Shown in pieces: positions 1 through 14,800 of a stretch of DNA of 64,000 nucleotides (positions within the stretch are counted from its first letter, which is position 1; each line of letters opens with the position of its first letter). Source of the stretch: Hedera helix (Eukaryota; Streptophyta; Magnoliopsida; Apiales; Araliaceae); contig OX359286.1 in NCBI GenBank assembly GCA_947179155.2, positions 10,070,501-10,134,500 on the forward strand. The letters run 5' to 3'. A model generated the notes under the pieces. The model was not told the DNA's origin and ran no database searches. It saw only the letters and a program-made list of their open reading frames with translations. The position numbers and the translations under genes were made by a program.

Positions 1-74
1 TGCTATAATCTAATGTCTTTTGTTTTCCCTTATTTTACACGTTTCTCCCCCCACTATTTCTGTACAATTTGCAG

Positions 75-2828
75 AGTAATTTGCATGTTACTGTCTGTGC
101 TTTAGTTGCTGCTGCAGTTGTTCATATGTCAGATCTTCCTGCGAAACTTAATCCAATTATTTTACCCTTGATGGCCTCTATTAAAAGAGAGCAGGTACAA
201 TTCTAGAGTGCTATACTATTCTTTTCACAACATATATCCTTCTAATTATAATTTGTATAATATTCCTTTAAAGGAGAAAATACTGCAGAATAAGGCAGCT
301 GAGGCCCTTGCAGAGCTTATTTATCATTGTACTGCACGTAAGCCTAGTCCAAATGACAAGTTAATTAAGAATCTTTGTAATTTGACGTGCATGGATCCAC
401 ATGAAACTCCTCAAGCTGGGCTTCTGAGTTCCACAGAGATTATTGAAGATCAAGATCTCATGGGAACCAGTACCAGTAAGCATAAGTCGAAGGCTCATTC
501 CGCTTCTGGTGAAGATCGATCAAAGGTAGAGGGATTTATTAGTAGACGAGGGTCTGAACTCGCGTTGAAGCATTTGTGCGCGAAGTTTGGTTCGGAATTA
601 TTTGATAAGCTTCCTAAGCTGTGGGATTGCCTTACTGAAATCCTTAAGCCCAGTAGTCTCGAGGGGCTGACTGCTGCAGATGATGAGCATATTACTCAAC
701 CTATTGATTCTACTAAGGATCCTCAGGTTTTGATAAATAATATCCAGGTATATGCCTTCACGTTTTACTTTTGAGTACTGTCTTATTACTTTACAAATTT
801 GCTGTACATATAAATTTATGATGAGAAAGTTGTGTCATTTTCCACATTATATTTATGTGTGTATGCGTGTGTGCGCTTGAAATCTTTTGTGTGGTTATTT
901 GTTGAACTTGTTCTTGATATCAACGAGTCACTTCCAATCTCACCTTTAAGTTATCTTTCTTTCGTTGTGAAGGTTTTGTATTCATTTGAACCTCTTTTTT
1001 GACAATTACTGCCTCCATCCACCAAAGGATGTCTAAATATTCAGTGGCAGAAAAATTAAGGTTTGTAAATTAGAGGAGAGAGTATAAAATTCGTTCTAAT
1101 CATACTCTTTATTTGGACCCACACAAATATCATAATTAGCTTGAGAGTGGAGTTGTTGTACAGGACTATGTGCAGTTTTAGGTAAAATTAGCAATAATAC
1201 CATATTTTCATTTGGTTTGTGTACTTGAAGTCATCCTTTTATGGACAAAATTCTAGTTTACTTTTAGACATCCTTTTGAGGCCGGAGGGAGTATGTCTTA
1301 TTGTATTCTTGAGATATAGTGGTTTGTTACAAATACTGATGTGTACAACTTTAAGTTGAGATGTATTGAGGAGCTTTCTTGAATATACCGTATACACCAT
1401 ATATAACTATTAGCTGCATTTTAATATTAGTAGTAAGTAGTATGTTTTTTAAATATTAGCTGCATTAAAATATTAGTTACTTTCATTGTATTGCATGCAT
1501 TCTAAGTAATATGTTATAAAGGATAAGTATAATTTCTTTTTTGGATTAAAATGTAATTGCTTGTGTATCTTTTGCATTGTTCCTTATCCTTGACAATTAC
1601 TGCAGGCAAATAGTTAATATATTTTCTACAGGGATGAAACCATATGTTGTAGTTGCTGAGTGTAAAACCGAGACTTGTCAAAACAATCAGTGTGTAAAAG
1701 TTGGTGCTTTTGTAAACCAATTATTTCAATAAGTTATGAAAGTGTCGAGCACTAACTTCAAATTGTGGAGATCCTTATTCTCCCCAAGTTGTTTTTGACT
1801 CTTGCTATTGTTTTTTGGGTAGTGTCTCCGTCTCATCCAGAGATCAAGCATTTTCGCAGATGTGAGTGTGTTTATTTTTTCATCCAACAACCTCTGAAAA
1901 CTGGATGTATAATTCTTTGTTATTGTTAAAGCGTGATGTACATATTTGCATCCATTTTCTGACAACTTAAGATTTTTTAAAAAAAAAAGAGGCAGATTCT
2001 AGTTCTTTAGGAGGAAGAACATTCTGGGGCTTGTATATAGTTGATAACATAGGGTATTGATTGCAGATATCTTCATTATTACTAGGAATTAACTTCTCTG
2101 AGACAACATGCATATTATTATAAACACAATATTTTTAAGGTCTTGTGCTAGTTTGAATAAAAAAGTCAAAAAACAGTAGGCCTTTTTTGTCTTAAACTTG
2201 AAATTTTGTTTCGAGTCAGCGGCATGCTCCTGTTAATTGCTTTACTAGCTTCTGTGACTTCATTACCTTTGATTCTCTTTGGGCTGCAGGTGGTACGTTC
2301 TATTTCTCCCTTGTTGGATGAGAGTTTAAGACCAAAGCTACTGATGCTTCTCCCATGCATTTTCAGATGTATTCGCCATTCTCATGTTGCTGTTAGACTA
2401 GCTGCTTCAAGATGCATCACATCAATGGCCAAGTCAATGACCGTGAATATGATGGGCGCCATAATTGAAAATGTTATTCCTATGTTGGGAGATATGACAT
2501 CTGTACATGCAAGACAAGGAGCTGGGATGCTTGTTACTCTGCTTGTTCCTGGATTGGGGGTGGAGCTGGTCCCTTATGCATCATTGTTAGTTGTTCCTCT
2601 GCTTAGGTGTATGAGTGATTGTGATCATACCGTGAGACAGAGTGTCACACATAGTTTTGCTGCTCTTGTACCTCTTCTTCCACTAGCAAGGGGACTCAGC
2701 CCACCTATTGGTCTAAACGAAGGCTTATCTAGAAATAAAGAAGATGCAACATTTTTGGAGCAACTTGTTGACAACTCCCACATTGAGGATTACAAGCTCT
2801 CCACTGAATTAAAAGTGACTTTAAGAAG
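75..2828 (+). CDS. BTAF1: BTAF1 exons encoding the DUF3535/HEAT-repeat region
   Basis: Three exons (75-194, 274-747, 2290-2828). The first two give the DUF3535-type segment of Mot1 proteins, including the motif [14 protein letters not shown] followed by [11 protein letters not shown]. The third gives amphipathic helical HEAT repeats rich in Leu/Val/Ala, for example [18 protein letters not shown] and [18 protein letters not shown]. It ends in the linker [11 protein letters not shown] that leads into the ATPase. The exon ending at 2828 stops in phase 2; the codon is completed by the first base of the exon at 10523. The preceding exon begins after the acceptor at 272-273, not at the ATG at 208, which is intronic. 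Confidence 0.93.
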
Positions 2829-5800
2829 GTGGTCTTTTATTTGTGTCATATCTTCCAATATTATTGACTTAAGTGTGTTTGTCTATATATGTTCTGCATG
2901 CATTCGTTATTTTTATTTATTTTACTTTATACTATCTAGAATTATGTCAAATCACCTTTTATTCTTGTAGTTACGTTACCTAATTTTTGAGATCTGGGTT
3001 CTTGATGCATGCTTGGAGATTCAAGATCATCATCACAACCTGATACTATGAAAATATCTTAACCATTAAGAAAGACATTTTTGGTATGGTTCTGTTTAAT
3101 GGCATGATAAGGAGTGGGCATTGACCTATTTTAGCATTATTTACATATAATGGCTACTGATATTCTGTATGGTTGCGATTGTCAGTCTGAGCTTATATCA
3201 CTAAACTTGGCAAATGTTCTTGTGGGAATTTTAAACAGTGATACTTATAATAATGAAGTGAGAAGCATATGGTATATAAGGAGTTTCAATGCATTTGCCT
3301 GATAATTTTCATCTGCATATAACATAGTGTCACCATTGTATGATCATTCTTAAAGATCACACTCAGTTTGGATCTTTAACCTTTATGAATTCAAACAAAT
3401 ACTACAAATTTTGATTGGAGTCTCAGGAAAGAACTCCAATTTATTATGTTCTCATAATGTTTTATATATATATATTGTGTGTGTGTGTGTGTGAATAAGT
3501 TGTAAGGCTGTTAGATTGTGGACAAGGATGCTAAAATTTATGTGAATTTGTTAAACTTGTTATGTTTGTATATAGTGTTTTTTTTCCCTGTATGTTTCTC
3601 GAGTAAAACTAAGTCCATAGCTTGGAAGTCAAGTTTGAATGTGCTTCTGCGTAAAATTGTTACTAAAAATGTAGTAGTTTTGTAATACTGTTAATGGATG
3701 CAGTGTGTATGTTTCCTAGACACATATCAAATACCATTGCTGTTAAACTTTAGTAGTTCTGTGATACCGTTGGTGGATGCAGTCTGTGTTATTATACATC
3801 CATAATACTAGAAACATATCAAAAACTATTGCTCTGTGGATGAAGAAATTTCTAAATTCATGATGTAGAGAATTAACCTCTTAGGATGTCATGGTTATAG
3901 TGGGTTTGTCGTTGGTGATTCCACAGTTCATTGAAGTAATAATACTCTAATTTCTGTTCTTGCTGCTGTTTTTGCTCTTCCTTTTGCAATTATTTGTGAA
4001 TTAGGTTCTTTAGTTAATGAAGTAAGCTTCTTCTGCGGGTTACCTTTGGTGGTAGTAGAGCACATCCTAACCAACCAGTATAGCGATTCAGTACCGGTGC
4101 AAAGAAATTCTACTGCGTCCTTTGATAGAAATTAGAAAACTGATTATCTTTTTTGGTTGGCGGAGGGTGATGATTATGATAACTTCTTAGAATGAAGCTG
4201 TAGACGATTGAATAGATGCACTATTATGGGGTCAAGAGCTCTTTTTGCTGTACAGAATTTAGTTTGCTTAGTATTGAAAAAGGTTATAACTTATAAGTGC
4301 TTTTTCATTAAACAAAAAGTGTAAAAAATGGTGACATTGTGATTTGGGTATGGAATTACCATTTAAAGAGAATGGAGAAGGTGAACAGGAACTCTCGGGA
4401 GTGTAAAGCAGCCTCTATGTTTTAAGTTAGGGTCAGGTTTAATTCTCCGTTGAATTGAATGGATTTATTATAGATAACTTATTTACTTGACAAGTTATTT
4501 CATATTTCTACAAGTAGAATTGCAAAATTTTGAAAACAAATATTGGCTTTGAAAACCTTTGTCAGGAATATAAGAAAGAGGGTAAACTGGGAATAACAAA
4601 AATAGGTAGTATATTCTAGAATTAGATATTTTGTATGCACATTTAAGCAGATGGGTGGTTAGTTAGCATGTGAGTGATGGATAAGAAAGTGTAGGTTAGT
4701 AGAATTACTTTTTCAACACTCGGTTACTATATATATGTGTAATGGGTGGAGTAACCTCCAAGCTTTTGAATATTATGCAATTTGTGAATGGAATGGGAAA
4801 AGCTTGTTTAAGCGCTCTCTTTCTCAGTCTCACGAACTTGGTGATAGTGAGATCTTGTCCTTCTTCCTCCCTTAGTCTCTCTGAATTCTCTCTTATTTCT
4901 ATCTCTATCTCTGTTTCTCTCTTATTTTCTAGTTAAGCTTAAACAAGGGCCTGACAAATTGGTATCAGAGCTCAAATTCTATCCAAACAAATCATCTTCT
5001 TCCTCTACATCCTCTTTATTCTTCTCGGTCTTCAACCTTTGATTTCTGCTTCTATACCCTTCTATCTGAATTCTATCTCATCTACCTTCTTCCGTCCTTC
5101 AAATACTACTTAGAACCAGCACAAAATTATCGCCAACAACTGCAGATCTATGCCCCATAGCAGCAGAAAATAGGCCTCCGAGGCTCTGTTTTCTAGCGTA
5201 CCTGCAACTCAGCAAATTCAAGTGTTAATTCACTTGTTTCAGGTATTAAACCCTTCCATTTCACTCGTTCCTGTCACATACAGATAGCCTATTCTATAAA
5301 ACTCATTTGCAATGTCACCCACTATTTTAATTTGTATTTTACTTTTTCTTCTTTGTCGGCAAATTTTTTCCAGATTCTATGAACTAGTTTTGTTTGTGTT
5401 AGGTGATTCATATTAAGTTGTTTCAGTCGTAGAGTCTAACAAGTTTCAATCGTAGAGTCTTACAAGTTGTTTCAATCGCAGTCTTACAAGTTGTTTCAGT
5501 CGTAGAGTCTAACGAGTTGTTTCAATTGTAGAGTCTTATAAGTTGTTCCAGTCTACGATCGTAGAGTCTTATAAGTTGTTCCAGTCTACGATCATAGAGC
5601 CTTCCAATACTCAACAGTTTATGCTTATGTGCTAACATTGCTTCTTGTTATTACTCCGTTAACTTGTGTTAATATTAGTTTTGATCCTTTGGTGCTATAG
5701 CTTCATTTGTGTGCCCATTTACTTATTAAAATTCAACCAAGCTCTAGCTAGTTGAGTTTAAATTTGTTTGGCCTGGGATACTCAGTTTGTTTCACTGAGG

Positions 5801-8800
5801 AAGTCCACTTCTCACTTAAATAGCTACTCAAGCTCACACTTACTCAAGTAGTGTTGCTACTGCTTGAATTCATTTTCAAACTCGGAATCACAATTATTCT
5901 GTGACTCATTCTCTCTAATCTATAAATATAGCAGGTCCTTCACAAATGTTGCAGCAGGATTTCATAAACTATAGAGTACAACACTGAGAAATTACAACTC
6001 ATTGATGAGAAAATGGACCACTTCATGGAAGGTATGAATGAACTGTTGAGACATAAGAGCCCAGATAATGAAGACATGTTTGAAAATCCTTTTGGGGATA
6101 ATGGAAGGGGCAAGAGGCCTGTTCATATGGGGCAAAGGAGGGAGAAGGGCTACTTTAGAGACCCTAGGCATGCTGAACAAGAAAGAGTAAGGAAACATGA
6201 ATAAGATAATGCTCAGTGGAGGAGGAACCAAAATGATGATGATGGCGAAGAGGAGAGAGAACTTAAGCATCTTAAATTGGTGTTCCCATTATTTACTGAG
6301 GGTGATGATGCTTAGAGCTGGTTACAGGATTGTGAGGAGTATTTTGGCTTAAATGGGATTCATCTCATAGGAGTATTGCCATAACTGGGATGCACCTCCG
6401 TGGTTCCCCAAAATATTGGTACAAGTCTTATGTCAATGGCAAAGAGGGGCTTAATTGGAGGGAGTTTGCAAATGATTTCACTGTGAGGTTCACTGAGGCA
6501 GGTGTGGAAAACATATATGAACAATTCAAGTTGTTGAAGCAAGTAGGAACTGTGAATGTATACTATGATGAGTTTGAAAGGCACAAGGGGAGATTACTTG
6601 AGAAGTTACCTCACCTGACTTTGGATTTCTTTGTGGGGAACTTTGTTGGTGGACTGAAAGATGAAACCAAAAAAATGGTAAAGTTGCTTGACCCGTAAAC
6701 TCTTTCTCAAGCCTTCAAAGAAGCCAAGTTCTATGAGAGTCCTATTCCTAAACTTGCCAACACCCACAACTATCCTAAACCACAACCAGCCACACCAACA
6801 CTCAGCCCAGCTACAAAAAGGAACTCCCTGCACCACCACCAACCAAAACTCCTATGCTCAACTATCCTAGAAATGACTTTAACAAGCCTAAACCTATTAC
6901 TGCAACTCAAAGAGATGAGAGAAAAGCCAACGGGCTATGTTTTTATTTTGACGAAAAGTACACCATTGGACACCAATGCAAGGCTCCTCAGAATTTCATG
7001 ATCACTTGTGAGGATTTCCAGAACTGTAAAGACTCTCAAGAGTTTGTGGAATACTCTGGACCTCCCCAGTTTGATGAAGAACCTGAGCCTACCTAAACAA
7101 AGGAGAATGATAAACCTAAGGGGAAAGCTACCTTGTGTAATCTGCAACTTCAAGAAGAGGCTAATGGGGGTCAAGTCCTGATTCTCAAAGGAAAAAGTGA
7201 AGGAAAACAATTGATGTTGATAGATAGCGGTAGTACCTTAAATTTTCTAAGTGAAGATGCTGCCAAGGCACTAAACTGTCTTGTGCAACCTATTGACCCA
7301 ATTACTATTAACCTTGGTAATGGTGAGGAACTTCATAGTAGAGCATGGTGCCCTGAATTTACATGGAATTTTGACACCCACAGTTTTAGCACACCTATGT
7401 GGATCATTAAGTTGTAGTCATATGATGCTATCTTGGGAACCACATGGCTGAAACAGTTAGGGGGAAATACATATGGCTACAAGTCTACAATTACCTTATC
7501 CTCAACTTTACACAACAAGGAATGGAAGTTCAGTTACATGGATAGACCAACTTCCAAAGAAGTGTAGACCTTAACTATTTGACAATAGCCCAGCCAACAT
7601 GGATATCCCAAAAGCTATGAAGGTGACAACAATATTTCCCAGGTTATAGCTGTGTTAGCAGCTACAAAGAAGGGGCCTAATGAGTTTGAGCTAGTCCATG
7701 GTCTGCTAAAGTACATAGGGAATTGGGTAATAGGATTTCAAGGAGACTTAAGAAGACAACTATTTGAAGAACTCCATGAGAAAGGAGTAGGGGGTCATTT
7801 AGGGGTAAGGGCCACTTTAAAAAGGATAGAGCAATACTTCTTTTGGGTAGGAATGAAGAATGATATCACAAAGTGGGTGGTTGAGTGCCCTATTTGTCAA
7901 TTTTCCAAGCATGAAAATGTGATCTTTAATCAGCATTGGGTGGACATAGCTATGAATTTTATCAGTGGACTCCCCAACGCCAAAGGCTATGAAGTTATTT
8001 GGATTATTACTGACAGGTATAGTAAGAGCTCTCATTTCTTACCTCTCAGTCATCCCATCTCAGCCAAGACATTATCCCAATTATTTTTTAGTACCTCTTT
8101 AAGCGTCATGGCCTTCGCAGCTCAATCGTAAGTGATAGGGATCCTATATTTTTGAGTGACTTTTGGCAGACACTATTTAAACTTGCAGGAACACGGCTAC
8201 TTCCTATCATCCTCAAAGTGATGGGAGCACTAAAAGGATAAACCAATGTTTGGAACAATACCTAAGAAGCATGTGCAGCCATTCACCAAAACAATGGATT
8301 TCTTGGCTACCTATGGCAGAATGGTGGTTTAATAGCACTTTCCACACTTCTCTACAAACAACCCCATACAAAATTCTCTATGGACATGACCCTATACACC
8401 TGAGCATGCCCTCAAAATTTAGTACCAACATTGCAGCAATTGAGGACATTCTTGCAGAGAAACAACAACAGTTGGAAATTCTCAAAGAAAACTTAGCCAA
8501 GGCCCAACAAAGAATAAAGAGCCATGCTGATAAAGGGAAGAACTGAGAGGGGTTTTCAGGTTGGTGAGTGGGTATACATGAAGCTTCAACCTTACAGGCA
8601 AAGTTCAGTTTCAATAAGGAAGAATAAGAAACTAGCCCTGAAATTCTATGGGCCTTTTAAAATTCTGGAAAAATATGGGGCTGTTGCATACAAACTGGAG
8701 CTTCCAAGCACTTCAAGGGTACATCCCACCTTTCATGTCTCACAACTAAAAAGGCATTTGGGGGCAGCACAAATCAGCACCCAGCTATCAGAGGTTAATC

Positions 8801-11800
8801 GAAAGGGGCAATTTGATGTTGGACCACTCAGAACCTTAAAACAGAGGAGAGTTTACGAAGGAAGCAAGATCATATACCAATACTTGGTACAATGGATGAA
8901 GATCTCCTTAAACATAACTATCCAGACTTAATACTTCATTCACGAGGACATGAAATCTCTCAAGGGGAAGGGAATGTCAGGATTATAAGAAAGAAGGTAA
9001 ACTGGGAATAACTAAAATAGTTAGTATATTCTAGAATTAGATATTTTGTATGCACATGTAAGCACATGGGTGGTTAGTTAGCATGTGAGTGATGTATAAG
9101 AAAGTGGTGTAGGTTTGTAGAATTACTTTTTCAACAATCAGTGGCTATATATACATGTAATGGGCGGAGTAACCTTCGAGCTTTTGAATATTATGCAGTT
9201 TGTGAATGAAATGGGAAAAGCTTGTTTAAGCTTTTTCTCTCTATCTCTCTCAGTCTCACGAACTCAGTGATAAATCATTCTCATTCTTCCTCCCTTATTC
9301 TCTCTAAATTCTCTCTTATTTCTATCTCTCTGTTTCTCTCTTATTTTCTGGTTTGGCTTCAACAAGGGCCTGACAACCTTTCAAAAGTTTGATGACCTCA
9401 CAAGGATCCAATGGCCGACTAAGATTCATGGGCAAAACACTGCAAAAAACATGAAACATCTCGTGACTCAAAAAATTTATGAGAATTCAAATTCTAAACA
9501 AAAAAGTTATACCGACTACCGACCTAGCTATTGTAACAAGTCCAACTTAGCTATATTGATTAGGGGCGAAGAGGGCCTTCTCTCTTCTGTGAACGCCTGC
9601 TATACATTATTTAGCTGCTTAGCTATGGCATACTATGCGTTCAAGTACCTCCTTTAGCTGCACTTGGGGTGTATTGTTAAGGACTAGAAGAATGCGTTTG
9701 GGTTTTATATTTTCTGCGCCAACTTAAAGCTATCATAAAACTGTAATTAAATTGAGGGACCAATTGTGGTTTACTTTGTTCCTTCTGTTTTACGGAGTAG
9801 CATGATACACATAATTTGGATGTTTTGCTGTTACGTTCTACACTTTTTAAGTAACTACTTTTTGATGTTATGTTCTAGACTCTATAAGTAACTACTTAGG
9901 CTACAGATGGTGTTGACCTTTTGGTGTTGGGATGAAAGCGTTTTAAGTTTTATATATTCACGTCCGGAAGTAACCATTTGTATTAATCTTATGAGGTACT
10001 TGGATAATATTTCTTATCTTTTCTCACTTTTTATGTTTCCTGATTGTCCTTTAGCTTCTTTTTGTTGCCTCCTTAATTCTCTGAGAACTTTCTTTTTAAG
10101 CACTGCCATGTGCTTTAGGCGGACCATATCTTTGCAAGACTGCTGGCTTTACTAGCTGGCTGTTTGACAATTTTTTGATTTATCACTTAGATGTATATTT
10201 TTTCTTTTATCTGGTAGGGAACACAGTTATTTATTTATATGAAGTATGAACTTCACTTCAAAAAGAACCATTGTTAATCCGTTCTCAGCTGGCTTTTTTT
10301 TTTTGGTCAGTGTCGTTGTTGGAGCTTATTAAGTAATAATTTACTCCTTCATTTTTTACTTAATTCTGTTTTTATTACAATGCTTGTAAATACTGGTTGG
10401 GCATGTCTTATTTCCATCTCTTTGAGCATTGATTTCCACTTTTTTTTAATATCTTTTTTCGTTAGACGTATCACCTGGCATGTTAATTTTGCATTGTTAA
10501 TTATTATTTTGTGTGTTTCTAGGTATCAGCAGGAAGGTATAAACTGGTTGGCCTTTTTGAAGCGTTTTAACCTTCATGGTATCTTATGTGATGACATGGG
10601 TCTAGGTAAAACTCTTCAAGCATCGGCAATTGTGGCATCTGACATAGCAGAGCGTCGTGGTGCAGATGATAGTGACTGTCCATCTTCTTCGCTAATAATT
10701 TGTCCATCAACCCTTGTTGGACATTGGGTCTTTGAGATAGAGAAGTTCATTGATGCATCTGTAATAACTGCACTACAATACATTGGTTCTGCTCAAGAAC
10801 GAATTTCACTTCGTTCCCAATTTGACAAGCACAATGTTATCGTAACATCATATGACGTGGTCCGTAAGGATATTGATCATCTTAGACAGGTTCTCTGGAA
10901 CTATTGTATATTGGATGAGGGACATATAATTAAGAACTCCAAGTCTAAAATTACAGGTGCTGTGAAACAATTGAAGGCCCAACACCGCCTCATACTGAGT
11001 GGAACTCCAATTCAGGTTAGTTACTAGTGTATGCAATCGTTGTGCGCTGAACAATATTTTACAATGTCTAATTCTCAGTCTCTCTCTGCCTCGTATTGCA
11101 GAACAATGTCTTGGATCTGTGGTCCCTTTTTGACTTTCTAATGCCGGGGTTCCTCGGAACCGATAGACAAGTATGTTTTACACCCACTGAGTTCTAATAT
11201 TTATTGGTAAATGAGTTTGTTAAGTATAACTTTTAGTTTCTTCATCTGTTACAACATCTGTCTGACTTTAGTTGTCCACTTTCTTCAAGTATGTTTAGCA
11301 TAGATTTGAAGGCTTGCTAAACACACATTTATGCCTTGTTAAGTTGAGTTGATGTGACACTTTTACAAGCTTAATTGGATATAAATAGGGGTGATCTTCC
11401 CATAGAAATAATAGAATAATGATAAATATGAGAACTATATAAGCAAAAATTATGTTTGTTTATTAATATGGAGATTGGAGTTTATTCTTTGACTTTATAG
11501 ATGGTTATGGTGGAGTGTGTGATTAATACTTTCTTAAGTGAAGATGGATCTGCAAACTAACAAAGGTGGAAGCGGACACACTGTTGAAATATGAAAAAGT
11601 TTCTGGTCTGAAATTCCTCAGAAACTGAATTATGCCGTAAAAAATTGTTGAATGCCTCGTGATGTATTGATATTTATTATAGATATATTTTTTACAATGA
11701 TTAATAGGATGTCATCTTACATCTATCTGTAGGCGATGTACAGAATGTTTTAAATTCATGTTTTTAGTTGTATGTACTGAAGTACATTTTATTTTCTGTC

Positions 11801-14800
11801 ATTCCCACAGTTCCAAGCCACTTATGGAAAACCCTTGCTGGCAGCTAGAGATTCTAAATGCTCAGCCAAGGATTCTGAAGCAGGGGCACTTGCCATGGAA
11901 GCATTGCACAAGCAGGTTTTTAATTTTTAACTTTGGAAGATAATTTTAGCCTTATAAATGTTGTTGTATTTTCTTCCAGCTTAGAGTTTCTGTATTCTAC
12001 AGGTCATGCCTTTCCTCCTACGTCGAACCAAAGATGAAGTCTTGTCTGATCTGCCAGAGAAAATTATTCAGGACCGATACTGTGACCTGAGCCCTGTTCA
12101 ACTAAAACTTTATGAACAGTTTTCTGGTTCACAAGTAAGACATGAAATATCAAGTATGGTAAAGGTGAATGAGGTTGACCCAGGAGAAGGAATTGGTTCA
12201 TCAAAAGCATCTTCTCATGTTTTCCAGGTAAATATTGGAAGAGTTCCATTAGATGTTTATATTTATATATTGTTATTATTATTGTTGTTGTTGCCGTCGT
12301 CGTCGTCGTTGTTGTTGTTGTTATTATTATTGTTATTATTATTATTATATTTATATATTATTATTACTATTATATTTATATATTATTGCTATTATTATTA
12401 TTATTTTATTTTTTAATGATGTAATTCTCATTTTTAGTTAATTTTTTTGTTTCAGGCACTTCAATTCTTGCTAAAACTTTGTAGTCACCCATTGCTGGTC
12501 ATTGGCGAAAAGAGTCCAGATTCCCTCCTGCAGCTTTTGCCAGATAATTTTCCTGCAGGTTCTGACATTGTTTCAGAACTTCATAAGCTCCACCACTCTC
12601 CCAAATTAGTTGCTCTTCAGCAGATTCTTGAAGAGTGTGGAATAGGTGTTGAGGCATCAAATTCTGAAGGCTCTGTGAGTGTTGGACAGCACAGAGTTTT
12701 GATATTTGCACAGCATAAGGTGAATAACTTTATGAAATCAGCATCTATATCACTCAATTTTGTGTCCTTACCTTCATGACCAGTTACATAACTTTCACAA
12801 TATGCAGGCCTTACTGGACGTAATAGAAAAAGATTTGTTTCATGTCCATATGAAGAAGTGAGTCCTCTTCTTTACTTTCAAGTCTTTGAAAAAGTCATAT
12901 TATGTTTTGGATTCTCTCTAGTTGTTATAGTTTTAGACTTATTCCCTATAAATGAATGACAGCTTTCTCTTTTCCTAGATTATTAATTATCGAAGGTCAG
13001 TAATATATATTTGTCTTTGCTGATTGTTATCTTGGGCCATTCCCGATGAGATCAATCATGGTTATTGTAAACTGCTATATTTGGGTAGAAAGAAAGAGAT
13101 GGAAAAATAGGTGAGTTTGAGAGAAAGTGATGAATTTGAGAGGTTAATTCCTTCTCATTAGTTTTCTCAATTTATATTGCTAAATAGGTTACAACAATTC
13201 ATACAATCAAGCTATTACAATCCCTACAATTAAGTTGACGCCTATAATCAAAGCTATTACAATCAATCCCTCTAATTTAGCTGCAATTATCCTGAGAGTA
13301 TCTCTATAATTTAGCTACAATTATCTTGAGCTGATACAATATTCTATTTACATTCTGATACAATATTCTATTTACATTCTAACACTCCCTCTAGTCGGTG
13401 CATATGTATTCCGCATACCCAGGCACCCAGCTTGACACATAATGAATGAAACATTTTTCCACTAGATCATTTAGTCAAGATGTCTGCCAATTGATGTTCG
13501 TCTTGACGAAATGGTTACAAATGAGACCATTAGTCAACTTCTCTATGATGAAATGTACGTTCGTTCTGTCATGTTGTACTGGATTATTTGCAATGCTAAT
13601 TGCCTCCTTATTATCACAAAATAATTTCATTGGCTCTTTAATTGCTATTCCCAAATCCTGGCACATTAGGTTGCATACACTTAATGCAATAGCTTGATAT
13701 TCTGTCTCAACACTAGATCAAGCCACAACAGATTGTTTATTTGCTAAGCTACATGACATGGTTGCCGTTGACAAAAGAGGAAGTAGATCACCTATCATCT
13801 ACAAAACTAGCCCAATCTGCGTTCAAGAAGGCTTTAATCTTCACGTGCCCATGTCGTGAGAATAATATGCCTTTATCAGGAGCGGACTTCAAATATCTTA
13901 GAATTCTTTAGATATTATCCATATGACAAACTCGTTGATCATGCATATATTGACTCACTACACTCACAACAAAAGAAATGTTAGGTATAGTGTGGGAAAT
14001 ATATATCAATCGGCCCACTAAGCACTGATATCTCTCCTTATCAACTGTCGGTCTCGTGCCACTTGTTTAGATAAGAATCAAGGTTTTTGCATCCAACATG
14101 AATGTTTCAGTTAATAAATCTAAAACATTCTTTCGTTGTGATAGGAAGATGCCATTGGAAAATCTAGCAAATTTTATACCAAGAAAGTATTTTATAATGC
14201 CAAGGTCTTTGATCTCAAATTCACTTGTCAGTTTGCCCTTAAGGCTGACTATCTCCTCTTCGTCATTTCTAGTTACCACAATATCTTCAACATAAATAAT
14301 AAGAATGACAATCTTATCATTTTTACGTTTCACAAACATGGTATGATCTGCTCGACTCTGTTTGTAACCAAACCTCGCCATGACTTTTTAGAATTTGTCA
14401 AACCAGGCTCTAAGGGATTGCTTCAACCTAGAGCCTTTCGCAACTTGCATACCTTTCCCTTAGTTTTTGTTGAAGTAAAGCCTGGGGGAACTTCCATGCA
14501 TATCTCTTCCTCCAGATTCCCATGGAGAAAAACATTCTTTACATCAAGCTGCAGAAGATTCTATCCAAAGTTTGTAGCACAAGAGATAATAATATGGACG
14601 AAGTTCTTCTTTGCTACAGGCGCAAAGGTTTCCTGGTAATCAATCCCATAAGTCTGAGTGAAACCTTTCGCAACAAGCTTGACTTTAAGTCTTTCAACTG
14701 ACCCATCTGACTTCTACTTCATTGTATATACCCACTTGTATCCAACTAACTTCTTCCCATAAAGAAGAGGAACTAACTCCCATGTGTCATTTTTCTTCAA

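Larger units (their letters stand above)
4560..9375 (+). mobile_element. Ty3/gypsy chromovirus-type LTR retrotransposon, RT-deleted
   Basis: A 4,816-bp element in the sense direction of the BTAF1 intron. It has 397- and 401-bp LTRs starting tgtcagga and ending cctgaca, a tRNA-iMet primer-binding site at 4960, and a purine-rich tract at about 8961-8974. A perfect 5-bp target duplication acctt lies at 4555-4559 and 9376-9380. Domain order is gag, zinc knuckle, protease, integrase, C-terminal chromodomain-like tail; integrase after protease with such a tail indicates a chromovirus (Reina-like by its short LTRs, inferred). The reverse transcriptase and RNase H expected between protease and integrase are absent, and the frames are broken, so it is a defective deletion derivative. 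Confidence 0.93.
2829..10522 (+). other. 7.7-kb BTAF1 intron enlarged by a Ty3/gypsy insertion
   Basis: GT-AG intron between the HEAT and ATPase exons. Removing the element at 4560-9375 and one TSD copy leaves about 2.9 kb of ordinary AT-rich intron (2829-4559 and 9381-10522). A short TA/GT microsatellite lies at about 3460-3493. No other feature is supported. Confidence 0.85.

Noticed and set aside
208..774. Open frame starting at the ATG at 208 as a separate gene
   Set aside because: The first 66 bases are intron. The real exon starts after the acceptor at 273 and belongs to BTAF1.
2166..2360. Antisense open frame over the BTAF1 HEAT exon
   Set aside because: Shadow of a well-conserved coding exon on the + strand.
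12253..12441. Open frames rich in Cys/Arg/Leu runs
   Set aside because: Pure translation of a compound trinucleotide microsatellite in an intron.
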